NCBI RefSeq assembly: GCF_006912135.1
Contig: NZ_VIRS01000014.1
Location: forward strand, 124,001 to 188,000
Direction of reading: 5' to 3'
Source: Cryptosporangium phraense
Lineage (GTDB): Bacteria > Actinomycetota > Actinomycetes > Mycobacteriales > Cryptosporangiaceae
Length of the DNA stretch: 64,000 nucleotides
In this document: one piece after another, positions 8,201-15,887 of the stretch
Layout: every line of letters starts with the position of its first letter
How positions within the stretch are numbered: the first letter of the stretch is position 1
Notes under the pieces: model-generated
The model's database searches: none
What the model saw: only the letters and a program-made list of their open reading frames with translations
Told to the model about the DNA's origin: nothing
Made by a program: the position numbers and the translations under genes

Positions 8201-8518
8201 TCCGGCACCGGCCAGACGCTCGAAGCGGTGGGCGTCGACGGCATCGGGCGGGAGGGCCACCCGGTAACCGGCCGGGACCGACTCGATCAGGCCCTCGGGG
8301 AGCGTCCGGCGCAGGCGGCTGACCAGGGACTGCAGCGCGTTGACGGCCCCGGACGGCGGATCGTCGCCCCAGACCGCGTCGACGAGCGCGCCGACCGTGA
8401 CCAGGCGTCCGGCGTCGAGGGCGAGACGGGCCAGGACGGCACGCAGCCGCTGGCCACCGACCGGGACGCGGACGTCGCCCTTCGTGACCTCGACTGCACC
8501 GAGCAGCCCGATTTGCAC
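5225..8518 (-). CDS. AfsR/SARP family regulator: DNA-binding, BTAD, NTPase and TPR-like domains
   Basis: A 1097-residue regulator. The first 95 residues form an OmpR-like winged helix (QIGLLGAVEV ... VNALQSLVSRLRRTLPEG), followed by a bacterial transcriptional activation domain to about residue 245. A proline-rich linker leads to an NB-ARC-like NTPase with Walker A LIGPGGAGKTRLAEE near residue 305 and the sensor-like LVLDNCEHL. The C-terminal 450 residues are helical repeats. Such proteins activate secondary-metabolite or stress genes by binding direct heptamer repeats. I prefer the GTG start at 8518 because GGAGG lies 10 bases before it; an ATG 36 bases further out is possible. The DedA gene lies 75 bp upstream on the same strand. 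No biosynthetic cluster is visible, so the target is unknown. Confidence 0.88.
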   Translation of the reverse strand: MQIGLLGAVEVTKGDVRVPVGGQRLRAVLARLALDAGRLVTVGALVDAVWGDDPPSGAVNALQSLVSRLRRTLPEGLIESVPAGYRVALPPDAVDAHRFERLAGAGRRALTSGDPLGAATTLQEALALWRGPALADVGDAPFRAAAAARLDNARLAALEDRIDADLALDRHPDVVAELEALTAEHPLRERPHAQLMLALNGSSQQAEALATYDRIRRRLADELGMDPGPVLSAAHATVLGGPTSPNGHTPRKAPPKPPAPAPAPAPASRNNLRPQLTSFVGRRDELAEVAELLAAERLVTLIGPGGAGKTRLAEESGARLADRSPGGVWMVGLAPVGDGGEVPQTILNTLGRRQGSMLDRVDSPPPQDVLVLVTKALSAGPTLLVLDNCEHLISAVAELAHSLLLDCPELRILATSREPLGVPGEHLHPVPSLALPPDGKVTPAQAARYPAVQLLVDRAAAVRSGFALDPKNVDAVVEICRRLDGMPLALELAAARLRSVTPEQLADRLGDRFRLLTGGSRTALPRHQTLRAVVAWSWDLLNVREQALWRRLSIFPAGATLEAAEQVCADDAVLPAGEVLDTLASLVDKSLVETVDPVDAFDTGPPRYRMLETVRAYGAERLEDAGEAVAVRDALLDYYEDFVQKSEPKLRTAEQAEWTARLTIEYENISAAMRWAIDQRRGAAAVHIAASLTWYLALRGAHQEVARWTKAVLPLADDVDPVDRAIIAAFAGLSEMGMGQDYEVARERAKRTAAEIAPFATDPNSHPVLVLADTILAFLAEENERVPAALVRARASDDPWIRALALFLEAQLRENDGNIDLVEPLLEQARAEFTVIGDRWGRGAALGALASIKALRGDHAGAIDALEEANVLLTELQGLDDQPRVLLWLALEWARVGDEERAQQYVDETRAMFAHLGDDVHVRGFLSAIEGSIRRLFGDVEAAAEILTAELARYRANPYGPPQIKSLLLADYCYVLLDVGRLDEARENAHEALDVAEESRDSPILGGAVDSAAAVVLALGDPGSAAVLLGAAATIRGLPDLGSPDVARTRTGAGDALGAEQFEARYREGEQLARDDIPKVAHRLLTSAGDTPPATAG

Positions 8519-8593
8519 TGTGAAAGCACCTCCGCCGTCCCGACCGCTCCTCATTCTCCGCCTGCCGTCACGCCGGGCGCGACTGAGATGCGG

Positions 8594-9328
8594 TCAGGGT
8601 CGGCGCGGGTCCGTCCGCCGCCGGGGGCGGACGATGCCGACCGAGCCCGCCGGGCTCACCGGCCCGACGCTACCGGGGTCGTAGACGTCGTCGGCGTGAG
8701 GCGTGGGTTCCTCGTCGGTGGTGGCGCGGTGCGCCGCGCGGCGGCGACGGAGGCGGACGGCCCAGGCGACGACCAGGATCAGCGCGACGACGACGATCCC
8801 GGTGTTGCCCATGACCTCCTCCACCCGGTGGTACTGGTCGGCCGCGAAATAGCCCAGTACCGGGCACCCGACGCCCCATAACAGGCAGCCGGCGAAACTC
8901 GCGGCGAGAAACGTCGGATAGGGCATCAGCGAGACCCCGGCCGCCCCCGGGGTCACCGTCCGCAGGAAGGGTAGGAAGCGGCTGACGACCACGACGAGCC
9001 ACCCCCGGCGCCGGAGCGTAGCGCCGGCGCGGTCGATCTGAACCCGGCGGCGGCGCAGGAGCCGGCCCTCGAGCAGCGCCGGACCGAACCGCCGGCCGAG
9101 CAGGTAACCGGTGGAGTCACCGGCCCAGGCGGCCAGGACCAGCAGCGGGACGACCAGTTGCAGGGAGAGCTGGTGCTGCCCGGCGAGGACACCGGCGACG
9201 ATCGCCGCGGTCTCGCCGGGCAGGAACATGCCCAGCAGGATCGCGGTCTCGGAGAACACGACCGCGACGATCAACGCGTAGAGGACGGGGCTACGGAGGT
9301 CGGTCACCAGGGCGACGACCGTGTCCAT
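8594..9328 (-). CDS. DedA family (SNARE-associated) membrane protein
   Basis: The 244-residue protein belongs to the DedA/VTT superfamily, whose members move lipids (undecaprenyl phosphate in known cases) across the membrane and support envelope homeostasis. The family signatures are FSETAILLGMFLPGETAAIVAG with the conserved glutamate and proline near residues 27-38, GDSTGYLLGRRFG near 73, and the SRFLPFLRTVTPGAAGV motif near 117 with the conserved arginine and proline. Four to five hydrophobic helices precede a charged, probably disordered C-terminal tail. AAGGAGG lies 4-5 bases before the ATG. It is followed on the same strand by the SARP gene. Confidence 0.92.
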   Translation of the reverse strand: MDTVVALVTDLRSPVLYALIVAVVFSETAILLGMFLPGETAAIVAGVLAGQHQLSLQLVVPLLVLAAWAGDSTGYLLGRRFGPALLEGRLLRRRRVQIDRAGATLRRRGWLVVVVSRFLPFLRTVTPGAAGVSLMPYPTFLAASFAGCLLWGVGCPVLGYFAADQYHRVEEVMGNTGIVVVALILVVAWAVRLRRRRAAHRATTDEEPTPHADDVYDPGSVGPVSPAGSVGIVRPRRRTDPRRP

Positions 9329-9345
9329 TCATCCTCCTTCGCGCC

Positions 9346-9371
9346 GCCGGACGCCGCTAACAGCGTCCGGC
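9346..9371 (-). terminator. Hairpin after the first MMPL gene
   Basis: GCCGGACGC (9346-9354) and GCGTCCGGC (9363-9371) make a perfect 9-bp stem with an 8-base loop, 37 bases beyond the MMPL stop and before the DedA ribosome-binding site. There is no U-run, as usual for actinobacterial terminators. Confidence 0.5.
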
Positions 9372-9407
9372 GACGAGTTCCCTAGATCAAGGTGTTTATC
9401 CGGGGAT

Positions 9408-11606
9408 TCACCCCACGGGGACCGGTTCGCGCTGCTCCTCGGGACGCTCCGGCTGGACCGGCTCGTCGGCCGGCTCCACCGTGAGGTGCGGCAGCCAGCG
9501 GTCCAGCCACTTCGGAATCCACCAGTTGCCGGCTCCGAACCAGTGCATCAGCGCAGGCACGAGCAGCGTCCGCAGGATGAACGCGTCGATGAAGACGGCG
9601 CTCGACAATCCGATGCCGAACTCGGCGATCACCCGCTGGCCCTCGAAGATGAACGCGCCGAAGACGAAGATCATGATCGTCGCCGCGGCGGTGATCACCC
9701 GCCCGGTGCTGGCCTGGCCGACCGTCACCGCCCGGCGGTTGTCGCCGGTGTGCACCCACTCCTCGTGCATCCGGCTGACCAGGAACACCTGGTAGTCCAT
9801 CGACAGGCCGAACAGGATCGCCAGCATCATCACCGGCAGGAACGCCTCGACCGGCCCGGCCGCGCCGATGTTCAGCGCGTCCGCGCCCCAGCCCCACTGG
9901 AACACCGCCACGATGACGCCGAACGACGCGGCCGCGGCCAGCACGTTCATGATCGCCGCGGTCAGGGGCACGAGCAGGCTGCGGAACGCGACCATCAGGA
10001 GCAGGAAGCCGAGCGCGATGATCACGCCGAGGAACAGCGGCAGCTTGCCGGTGAGCACGTCGGCGAAGTCGTCGAAGATCGCGGTCGAGCCTCCGACGTA
10101 GACCTGGATCGTGTTGCCCTGCTCGACGTCCGGCACCACGTCCTCGCGGAGGTGCTTGATGAGGTTGCTGGTCTCCTCGGACTGGGGTGACGTGGTCGGG
10201 ATCACCTGGACGATGCCGAGGTCGGCGCCGGGGGGCGTCGGGAGCGCGACGACGGCGGCGACGCCCTTTTCGTCCTGGACGCGCTGGACGAGCTCGTTGA
10301 GTGCGGCCGTGTCGCCGGGCGACTTCAGTTCGGCGACCAGCTGCAGCGGGCCGTTGGAGCCCGGCCCGAAGCCGTCGGCGAGCAGGTCGTAGGCCTTCCG
10401 GGTGGTCGAGTCGGCCGGGTCGTTGCCCTGGTCGGACGAGCCGAGCCGCAGCGAGAGCGTCGGGATCGAGAGCACCGCGATCAGCAGGATCGCGATCCCG
10501 GCCAGCATCCGCGGACGCCGCTGCACGATCCCGGCCCAGCGGGCCCAGAAGCCGCGGGTGTGGGCCTCGTACGGGCCCTCGGCGGCCAGGCGCTTGCGCT
10601 CGCGGCGGGAGAGCACCCGCGTCCCGAAGAACCCGAGCAGCGCGGGGAGCAAGGTGATGGCGCTGGCCACCGAGAACAGCACCACGACGGACGCGGCGAC
10701 GCCGATGCCGGTGAGGAACGTCAGGCCGAGCACGAGCATGCCGAGCAGCGCGATGCAGACCGTGATGCCGGCGAACACCACCGCGCGACCGGACGTGTTC
10801 AGCGCCCGGACCGCGGACTCCTCGACCGACAGCCCGGCCATCAGCCCGTTGCGGTGCCGGGTGACGACGAACAACGCGTAGTCGATCCCGACGCCGAGCC
10901 CGATCAGCGCGGCCACCGTCGGCGCGATCGTGCCGATCGTCATGACGTGGCTGAGCAGGATGATCGACGAGGTGCCGACGGCCAGCGCGAGCACCGCGGT
11001 GATCAGCGGGATCACCATCGCGAGCAGCGAACCGAACGCGATCAGCAGGATCACCGCCGCGGCCGCGATGCCGTACGCCTCGGAACTGCCCGGCGGAGCC
11101 TGGTTGACCTGCTGGATCGCGTTTCCGCCGAGCTCGACGTCGAGACCGTCGGTGCGGGCCTTCTCGGCGGTTTGTATGACCTTGTCGACGTCATCGAGAT
11201 TCAGGTCGTCGAGCTGGCCCGTGAACGTGACGGTCGCGTAGGCGATCGTGCCGTCCTTGCTGATCTGGGCCGCGCCCTCGGGCGTGTACGGGCTGGTCAC
11301 CGACGCCACCGAGGGGGCGTTCGAGACCGCCTTCAGCATCCCGTTGATGCGGTCGGTGACGTCGGCGTCCTTGACCGAGCCGCTCTTCGCGTGCCAGACG
11401 ATCGTGTCCGACTCTCCGGCCGCGTCGGGGAAGGCCTTCTGGAGCAGATCCAGGGCCTTCGTCGATTCAGTACCTGGTAACGCGAAGCTATCGTTGTAAG
11501 CGTTTCCGGCGGCCGTTCCCGCGGCGCCGAGCCCGAGCAGGCCCACGACCCAGAGGACCACCACCACGATCCGATGCTGGTAGCACCACCTCGCTAACCC
11601 AGCCAT
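9408..11606 (-). CDS. MMPL family RND transporter
   Basis: The product of about 732 residues is an RND-type MMPL protein, which uses the proton gradient to move lipids or other hydrophobic compounds across the membrane. It has the duplicated layout: one N-terminal helix, a roughly 150-residue external loop, five helices, then the same again. GVGIDYALFVVTRHR in the first half and FGLSMDYQVFLVSRMHEEW in the second contain the conserved Asp-Tyr pairs of helices 4 and 10 used for proton relay. I choose the ATG at 11606, preceded by GGGGTGAGG, over a GTG three codons earlier. It is divergent from a tetR gene, with an operator directly upstream, so it is probably repressed by that regulator. Confidence 0.9.
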   Translation of the reverse strand: MAGLARWCYQHRIVVVVLWVVGLLGLGAAGTAAGNAYNDSFALPGTESTKALDLLQKAFPDAAGESDTIVWHAKSGSVKDADVTDRINGMLKAVSNAPSVASVTSPYTPEGAAQISKDGTIAYATVTFTGQLDDLNLDDVDKVIQTAEKARTDGLDVELGGNAIQQVNQAPPGSSEAYGIAAAAVILLIAFGSLLAMVIPLITAVLALAVGTSSIILLSHVMTIGTIAPTVAALIGLGVGIDYALFVVTRHRNGLMAGLSVEESAVRALNTSGRAVVFAGITVCIALLGMLVLGLTFLTGIGVAASVVVLFSVASAITLLPALLGFFGTRVLSRRERKRLAAEGPYEAHTRGFWARWAGIVQRRPRMLAGIAILLIAVLSIPTLSLRLGSSDQGNDPADSTTRKAYDLLADGFGPGSNGPLQLVAELKSPGDTAALNELVQRVQDEKGVAAVVALPTPPGADLGIVQVIPTTSPQSEETSNLIKHLREDVVPDVEQGNTIQVYVGGSTAIFDDFADVLTGKLPLFLGVIIALGFLLLMVAFRSLLVPLTAAIMNVLAAAASFGVIVAVFQWGWGADALNIGAAGPVEAFLPVMMLAILFGLSMDYQVFLVSRMHEEWVHTGDNRRAVTVGQASTGRVITAAATIMIFVFGAFIFEGQRVIAEFGIGLSSAVFIDAFILRTLLVPALMHWFGAGNWWIPKWLDRWLPHLTVEPADEPVQPERPEEQREPVPVG

Positions 11607-11626
11607 CTGCCTCACCCCGCTGCTAA

Positions 11627-11646
11627 TTAATCGGTCGGTCGATTAA
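11627..11646. promoter_or_regulatory. TetR-type operator between mmpL and tetR
   Basis: TTAATCGGTCGGTCGATTAA is a 20-bp sequence with 7-bp inverted arms (TTAATCG/CGATTAA), AT-rich in an otherwise GC-rich region, sitting about 20 bases before the mmpL start codon. Size and symmetry match operators of TetR dimers, and a tetR gene is divergent from it. Its position would block the mmpL promoter or start point. Binding is inferred. Confidence 0.7.
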
Positions 11647-11776
11647 ATACTAGGGGCAGCCTAAGAAGGCGTGTCAACCGGTGGGTCGTAGGCGTCACAC
11701 GGATTTCACAGACCTGTCCGCGAGGCGCTGAAGTTCGTACTCTTGGAGCCCGGGGCACGTAGCAGGCATGGCTCCG

Positions 11777-11861
11777 GGGCTGGCCGGGCCTTCGGGCTGG
11801 CCGGGCCTTGGGGCAGGCCGAGCCTCAGGGCAGACAGGGCCTCAGGGCAGGCAGGGGAGAG
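11777..11861 (+). repeat. 17-bp tandem repeat, about five copies, in the tetR leader
   Basis: Units begin at 11777, 11794, 11811, 11828 and 11845. The first two are identical over 16 bases (GGGCTGGCCGGGCCTT); the next three drift (GGGCAGGCCGAGCCTCA, GGGCAGACAGGGCCTCA, and a partial one). The array lies directly before the ribosome-binding site of tetR. It may vary in copy number between strains and so alter tetR translation or spacing. Confidence 0.75.
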
Positions 11862-11870
11862 GAGCGCGAC

Positions 11871-12461
11871 GTGGCGCGTACGGCTGGTAGCACGGCCGAG
11901 GGCACCCGGCAGCGGATCCTCGATGCCGCGACCGAGCTGTTCGAGCAGCGCGGCTTCGCCGGCACGTCCATTCGCGACCTGGCCGTGCGGGTGGGCATGA
12001 CGAAGGCCGCGCTGTACTACCACTTCCCGTCGAAGGAAGAGGTGCTCGAGGCGCTGATCAGGCCGTTCCTCGACGACATGGACCGGATCATCGCGGCGAC
12101 CGCGGCCGGGCAGTGGTCGCGGGCCGAGCTGGTCAAGCGGCTGATCACGCAGATGAACGACCGCGGCGAGTTCCTCACCGCGGTGCTGAGCGACCCGTCG
12201 GTGAAGCACGCGATGTTCGAGCGGCTCGGCATGGCGAACCGGGTCGCGTCGCTGCTGCGGGTGCTGGCCGGGTCCGACGATCCGGTGGCGTTGCTGCGTA
12301 GTCGGTGTGCGATGGGGGCGTTGATGTCCGGCCTGATCGGCCACGACGAGCACGACCCGCCGGCCGGCCTCCGCCGCTTGTCGTCCACCGAACAGAACGT
12401 GATCTGCCACGCGGTTCTAGCTGTGCTGAACTCGGACGTGGACGAGCCCGCCGCCGTCTGA
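11871..12461 (+). CDS. TetR family transcriptional regulator
   Basis: The 196-residue repressor has the standard TetR helix-turn-helix at residues 10-55: TRQRILDAATELFEQRGFAG, then TSIRDLAVRVGMTKAALYYHF, closely matching the family consensus. The rest is an all-helical ligand-binding and dimerisation domain without close relatives that I recognise. I choose the GTG at 11871 because GGAGAGGAG precedes it by about 7 bases; an upstream ATG would translate the tandem-repeat leader. Its role is most likely autoregulation and repression of the divergent MMPL exporter via the operator at 11627-11646. Confidence 0.9.
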   Translation: MARTAGSTAEGTRQRILDAATELFEQRGFAGTSIRDLAVRVGMTKAALYYHFPSKEEVLEALIRPFLDDMDRIIAATAAGQWSRAELVKRLITQMNDRGEFLTAVLSDPSVKHAMFERLGMANRVASLLRVLAGSDDPVALLRSRCAMGALMSGLIGHDEHDPPAGLRRLSSTEQNVICHAVLAVLNSDVDEPAAV

Positions 12462-12766
12462 GCCCCGCCGGCCGCGGGGACGCTGCCGTCGGCGAACCCG
12501 GGTGGGGGTCGCCGCGTCCGCGGCGGAAGGTCACGTCGTGGCGGGATCTGTATGGGCGGCGGGAGAGCGCCTCCGGGCCGATCCGCGATCGGCAGCGCGC
12601 CGGCACGTGGGCGCGGGTGGGGCAGCACCCCGAAGTGCGTGCAGCATCAGGCCGGTGAGGTCGACCAGCAGTGCCGTTCGCGGCCCCGGACCCGCGTGCG
12701 ACGTGTCGTCGCCGAGGGCCTCACCGCCCCGGACCGGGCAGGGAAGCGGCTCTGAGGAATTCGCCG
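12462..12766. other. Intergenic region with a short hairpin after tetR
   Basis: Two bases after the tetR stop, CCCCGC-N5-GCGGGG (12463-12479) forms a 6-bp stem that may end tetR transcription. The remaining 290 bases up to the convergent gabT stop hold no reading frame with convincing codon use, and I see no other structure. Confidence 0.5.
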
Positions 12767-14149
12767 TCAATCGGTGTCGGGACTCGGGGCGGGGGCTTTC
12801 TCGGCTCGGGGGAGATTCGCGGCCACCTCGTCGAAAGCTTCCGTCACCAGCGTGAACGCTTCCTTCAAAAGATCCTCGCCGATCACCAGGGGCGGCAGGA
12901 AGCGCAGCACGTTGCCGTAGGTGCCGCAGCTGAGCGTGACCAGTCCTCGCTGGTGGCACGCCTGGTTGACCGCCCCGGTGAGCTGGGGCGCGGGCGTCAT
13001 CATGCCGGGTTCCACGATCTCGACGGCCAGCATCGCGCCCCGTCCGCGCACGTTCCCCACCCAGTCGTACCGCTCGGCGAGTCCGTCCAGCACCGGCCGC
13101 ACGATCTCCTCGATCCGGCGGGCCTTGCCGGCCAGATCGTCGGACTCGATCGTGTCGATCGCGGCCAGCGCGGCCGCGCACGCGACCGGGTTCCCGCCGT
13201 ACGTGCCGCCCAGGCCGCCGACGTGGGCGGCGTCCATGATCTCGGCCCGGCCGGTGACGCCGGCCAGCGGCATCCCGCCGGCGATGCCCTTCGCGGTCGT
13301 GACCAGGTCGGGCACGATCCCCTCGGCCTCGCAGGCGAACAGCGTGCCGGTGCGCCCGAACCCGGTCTGGATCTCGTCGGCGACGAACACGATGCCGTTC
13401 GCCCGGCAGTACTCGGCCAGCGCGCCCAGGAACCCCGGCGCCGGCTCGACGAACCCGCCCTCGCCCTGGATCGGCTCGATGATCAGCGCGGCGACGTTCT
13501 CGGCCCCGACCTGCTTGTCGAGGATGCTCAGCGCCCGCTCGGCCGCGGCCGGCCCGGACGCGTCGAGTCCGGCCGCCTCGTCGCGGTACGGGTAGGACGT
13601 CGGCAGCCGGTACACCTCGGGCGCGAACGGCCCGAACGAGTTCTTGTACGGCATGTTCTTCGCGGTCAGCGCCATCGTCAGGTTCGTCCGGCCGTGGTAG
13701 CCGTGGTCGAACACGACGACGGCCGAGCGCCGGGTGTACGCGCGGGCGATCTTCACCGCGTTCTCCACCGCCTCAGCACCGGAGTTGAACAGCGCCGACC
13801 GCTTCTCGAAGTCACCGGGCGTCAGGCGGTTGAGCGCCTCGCAGACCGCGACGTACCCCTCGTACGGCGTGACCATGAAGCACGTGTGGGTGAACGCCTC
13901 GGCCTGGGCGGCCACCGCGGCCGCGACCGCCGGGTTCGCGTTGCCCACGTTGGTGACCGCGATACCGGCCCCCAGGTCGATCAACTGGTTTCCGTCGACG
14001 TCGACCAGAATGCCGCCGCCGGCGGCCGTGACGAACACCGGCAGCATGACGCTGACGCCGCGGGCCACCGCGGACGTCCGGCGTTCGAGGAGCTCCTGCG
14101 AGCGCGGGCCGGGGATCTCGGTGAGCAGCTTGCGCTCCTGCGGAACCAT
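12767..14149 (-). CDS. gabT: 4-aminobutyrate aminotransferase (class III PLP enzyme)
   Basis: The 460-residue enzyme should transfer the amino group of GABA to 2-oxoglutarate, giving succinate semialdehyde and glutamate. Class III features are in place: the cofactor phosphate loop FNSGAEAVENAVK at about 121-133, DHGYHGRTN at 148-156, the aspartate that pairs with the pyridine nitrogen in VADEIQTGFGRTG (Asp258), and the Schiff-base lysine in TTAKGIAGG (Lys287). The start at 14149 follows GGAGGAG and gives a family-like N-terminus; a longer frame lacks this support. No succinate-semialdehyde dehydrogenase is adjacent. The leader contains alternative hairpins whose last arm abuts the ribosome-binding site. 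Confidence 0.88.
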   Translation of the reverse strand: MVPQERKLLTEIPGPRSQELLERRTSAVARGVSVMLPVFVTAAGGGILVDVDGNQLIDLGAGIAVTNVGNANPAVAAAVAAQAEAFTHTCFMVTPYEGYVAVCEALNRLTPGDFEKRSALFNSGAEAVENAVKIARAYTRRSAVVVFDHGYHGRTNLTMALTAKNMPYKNSFGPFAPEVYRLPTSYPYRDEAAGLDASGPAAAERALSILDKQVGAENVAALIIEPIQGEGGFVEPAPGFLGALAEYCRANGIVFVADEIQTGFGRTGTLFACEAEGIVPDLVTTAKGIAGGMPLAGVTGRAEIMDAAHVGGLGGTYGGNPVACAAALAAIDTIESDDLAGKARRIEEIVRPVLDGLAERYDWVGNVRGRGAMLAVEIVEPGMMTPAPQLTGAVNQACHQRGLVTLSCGTYGNVLRFLPPLVIGEDLLKEAFTLVTEAFDEVAANLPRAEKAPAPSPDTD

Positions 14150-14159
14150 CGCTCCTCCA

Positions 14160-14206
14160 AGGGGGTGCGGCTGTGAACAGCAGTATCGCACCCCCTCGGA
14201 GGGGGT
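14160..14206 (-). promoter_or_regulatory. Mutually exclusive hairpins between gabT and the esterase-like gene
   Basis: On the plus strand three segments are AGGGGGTGCG (14160-14169), CGCACCCCCT (14187-14196) and AGGGGGT (14200-14206). The middle one can pair with either neighbour: a 10-bp stem with a 17-base loop, or a 7-bp stem with a 3-base loop. Both genes are read leftward. The region is downstream of the gabT start (its leader), and upstream of nothing translated rightward. In the gabT leader the segment nearest the start abuts the GGAGGAG site, so one fold could affect translation. The compact hairpin is also near the 3' edge of the esterase-like gene, whose coding ends at 14208. Confidence 0.4.
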
Positions 14207-14207
14207 C

Positions 14208-15434
14208 TCAGCGCTTGCGCAGGCCGGGGACGACGATCTCGATCAGCTCGATGTCGTCGGCCTTACCGGCGATGCGGCCGTCGTTGCCCGGGAAATTGTT
14301 GTCGTTGGTGACAAATACCCGGTCGCCGCCCAGCGGCAGGATCGTCTCGACCGACTGCAGCGGGAACGAGTAGGTCGGCCCGACCCCGAACTCGCCGGTC
14401 CGGGCCGGCGTCGTGATCCCGCGGGGGTCGGCGATCTTCAACAGGTCGGCGACGGTCTTCGAGGCGACCGGCCCGGGCTTACCCAGCTCGGCCACCTTGA
14501 TCTGCTTGACCTTGGCCTCGGCGCCCTCGAAGTTGTCCCGCTCGAGCCAGGCGATCCGCCTGCCGTCGAGCACCTGGGCGTCCGCGACGCTGAACGCCGG
14601 GTCGTCGACGGAGATCGTCCAGGTCTTGCCGGTGTAGGAGTTCTTGCGGATGTCGAACTCGTAGACAGTCCGACGAGTCTTGTCGGTTTCCGCGACCTTC
14701 GCACCCTCGAGGATCGGGTAGAGCGTGCGCCCGTCCGTCGAGATCGCCATCGCCTCGAAGCCGGACGACGCGTTCACCGACGGCGTCTCGCCGGTCTTCA
14801 GGTAGGGCGACTGGGGCGACTTCGTGCCGTCGGCCAGCGGCACCGGCGCCTGCAGCACCTTGCCGGTCTTGTCGACCTCGACCAGGAACGGACCGAACTC
14901 GTCGCCGATCCACAGGTTGCCCGCCGCGTCCCGCTGCAGCGACTCGATGTCGAAGTCGGCGCCGGTCAGCAGGCGGTCCTTCGTCGACTCGTTGACGATC
15001 GGGAACGGGATCTTGTGGTCGGGGTCGCGGAAGCTGACGAACCCGTCGATCGACACCGGGGCCAGCGCGGACGACGTCGACGGCCCGGTCCGGTAGCGCG
15101 GGGTGACGTAGTACGCGCGAAGCAGGAAGTCGGCGGAGTTCGTCTTGGCCCCGAAGCCGTTGTCGGGCATGGCCAGCAACTGACCCCGGTGACGACCGGT
15201 GATGGCGGCCGAGAAGCCGGGGATCGGCTGGCCGTCGAACGGCGGGGTCACGCCGTTCACGGTGGCGGGATCGAGCGCGGTGCCCGAGACCGGGCCGGGC
15301 TGGTAGTCGGTGGCCGGGATGCCGGCCCGCCCGATCAACGTGGTTCGCGCGGAGTGGGCGTCCGATGGGGTCGCAGTCAGCACGACCGCGGCGAGCGCCG
15401 CGACGGCCGGGACGACGGCGAGACGGGTGCGCAC
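14208..15434 (-). CDS. Secreted esterase-like activity of phytase family protein
   Basis: The 408-residue protein starts at a GTG six bases after GGAGG and has a Sec signal: MRTRLAVV, a hydrophobic core and a cleavage site near SDAHSA. The mature part matches the phytase-like esterase domain (PF13449): LLAMPDNGFGAKTN, GFVSFRDPDHKIPFP, DFDIESLQRDAAGNLWIGDEFGPFLVEVD and a repeating beta-propeller pattern with acidic residues likely binding calcium. Family members hydrolyse phosphate or carboxylic esters outside the cell, though few have been assayed. A TTG start 39 bases upstream is possible but gives a charged extension before the signal peptide. Confidence 0.82.
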   Translation of the reverse strand: MRTRLAVVPAVAALAAVVLTATPSDAHSARTTLIGRAGIPATDYQPGPVSGTALDPATVNGVTPPFDGQPIPGFSAAITGRHRGQLLAMPDNGFGAKTNSADFLLRAYYVTPRYRTGPSTSSALAPVSIDGFVSFRDPDHKIPFPIVNESTKDRLLTGADFDIESLQRDAAGNLWIGDEFGPFLVEVDKTGKVLQAPVPLADGTKSPQSPYLKTGETPSVNASSGFEAMAISTDGRTLYPILEGAKVAETDKTRRTVYEFDIRKNSYTGKTWTISVDDPAFSVADAQVLDGRRIAWLERDNFEGAEAKVKQIKVAELGKPGPVASKTVADLLKIADPRGITTPARTGEFGVGPTYSFPLQSVETILPLGGDRVFVTNDNNFPGNDGRIAGKADDIELIEIVVPGLRKR

Positions 15435-15539
15435 CAGTTGCCTCCAAGTGGTTCGGGTTCTGGCCCGATCCAAAAGGATCCGTCCTAATTTCGCATTAAC
15501 CGCAGAGGTACCGGTGGCGTAACCCTGGCACTATCGAGG

Positions 15540-15576
15540 GGCCTCGCGCGGCCCACGGCTGCGGCCGCGCGAGGCC
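15540..15576 (-). terminator. Strong 14-bp terminator hairpin after the DUF202 pair
   Basis: GGCCTCGCGCGGCC (15540-15553) and GGCCGCGCGAGGCC (15563-15576) form a perfect 14-bp stem with a 9-base loop, two bases beyond the stop of the second DUF202 gene. It separates that operon from the esterase-like gene on the same strand. Confidence 0.8.
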
Positions 15577-15578
15577 AC

Positions 15579-15887
15579 TCACCGCAGCAGGATCGCTCCG
15601 CCGAGCGCCGCGGTGATCAACGACCCCGCCATCACCGCCACCGGAAGCGCCGGGTTCGGCGCCCCCGGCCTCGGCTTCCGCAGCGCCCGCCGACGTCGGT
15701 CGCCGAAGAAGCACGCGACCACCACGTGGATCCCGACCACGACGATCGTCAGCACGGCGGCCGGCGGCGGCCAGTGGAGCAACACCGCCCGGAAGACCAG
15801 CAGGCTCACCCCGACCAGCCCGGTCAGCGTCCGGACCCAGGCCAGCGCGGTGCGCTCGGCCGCCAACCCAGGACCCCGTCGCCTCAC
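15579..15887 (-). CDS. DUF202 family membrane protein (second of pair)
   Basis: A 102-residue protein with three predicted membrane helices. The DUF202 signature is the stretch GLAAERTALAWVRTLTGLVG at residues 7-26, where the conserved ERT-AWxRT motif begins helix 1. The short loop between helices 2 and 3 is basic (GDRRRRALRKPRPG). The GTG start at 15887 overlaps the upstream gene's stop in a GTGA, so translation is coupled. DUF202 is related to the VTC4-type and YidH/YidG inner-membrane families; no biochemical role is established in bacteria. Two adjacent, diverged copies suggest a heteromeric complex. Confidence 0.82.
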   Translation of the reverse strand: MRRRGPGLAAERTALAWVRTLTGLVGVSLLVFRAVLLHWPPPAAVLTIVVVGIHVVVACFFGDRRRRALRKPRPGAPNPALPVAVMAGSLITAALGGAILLR

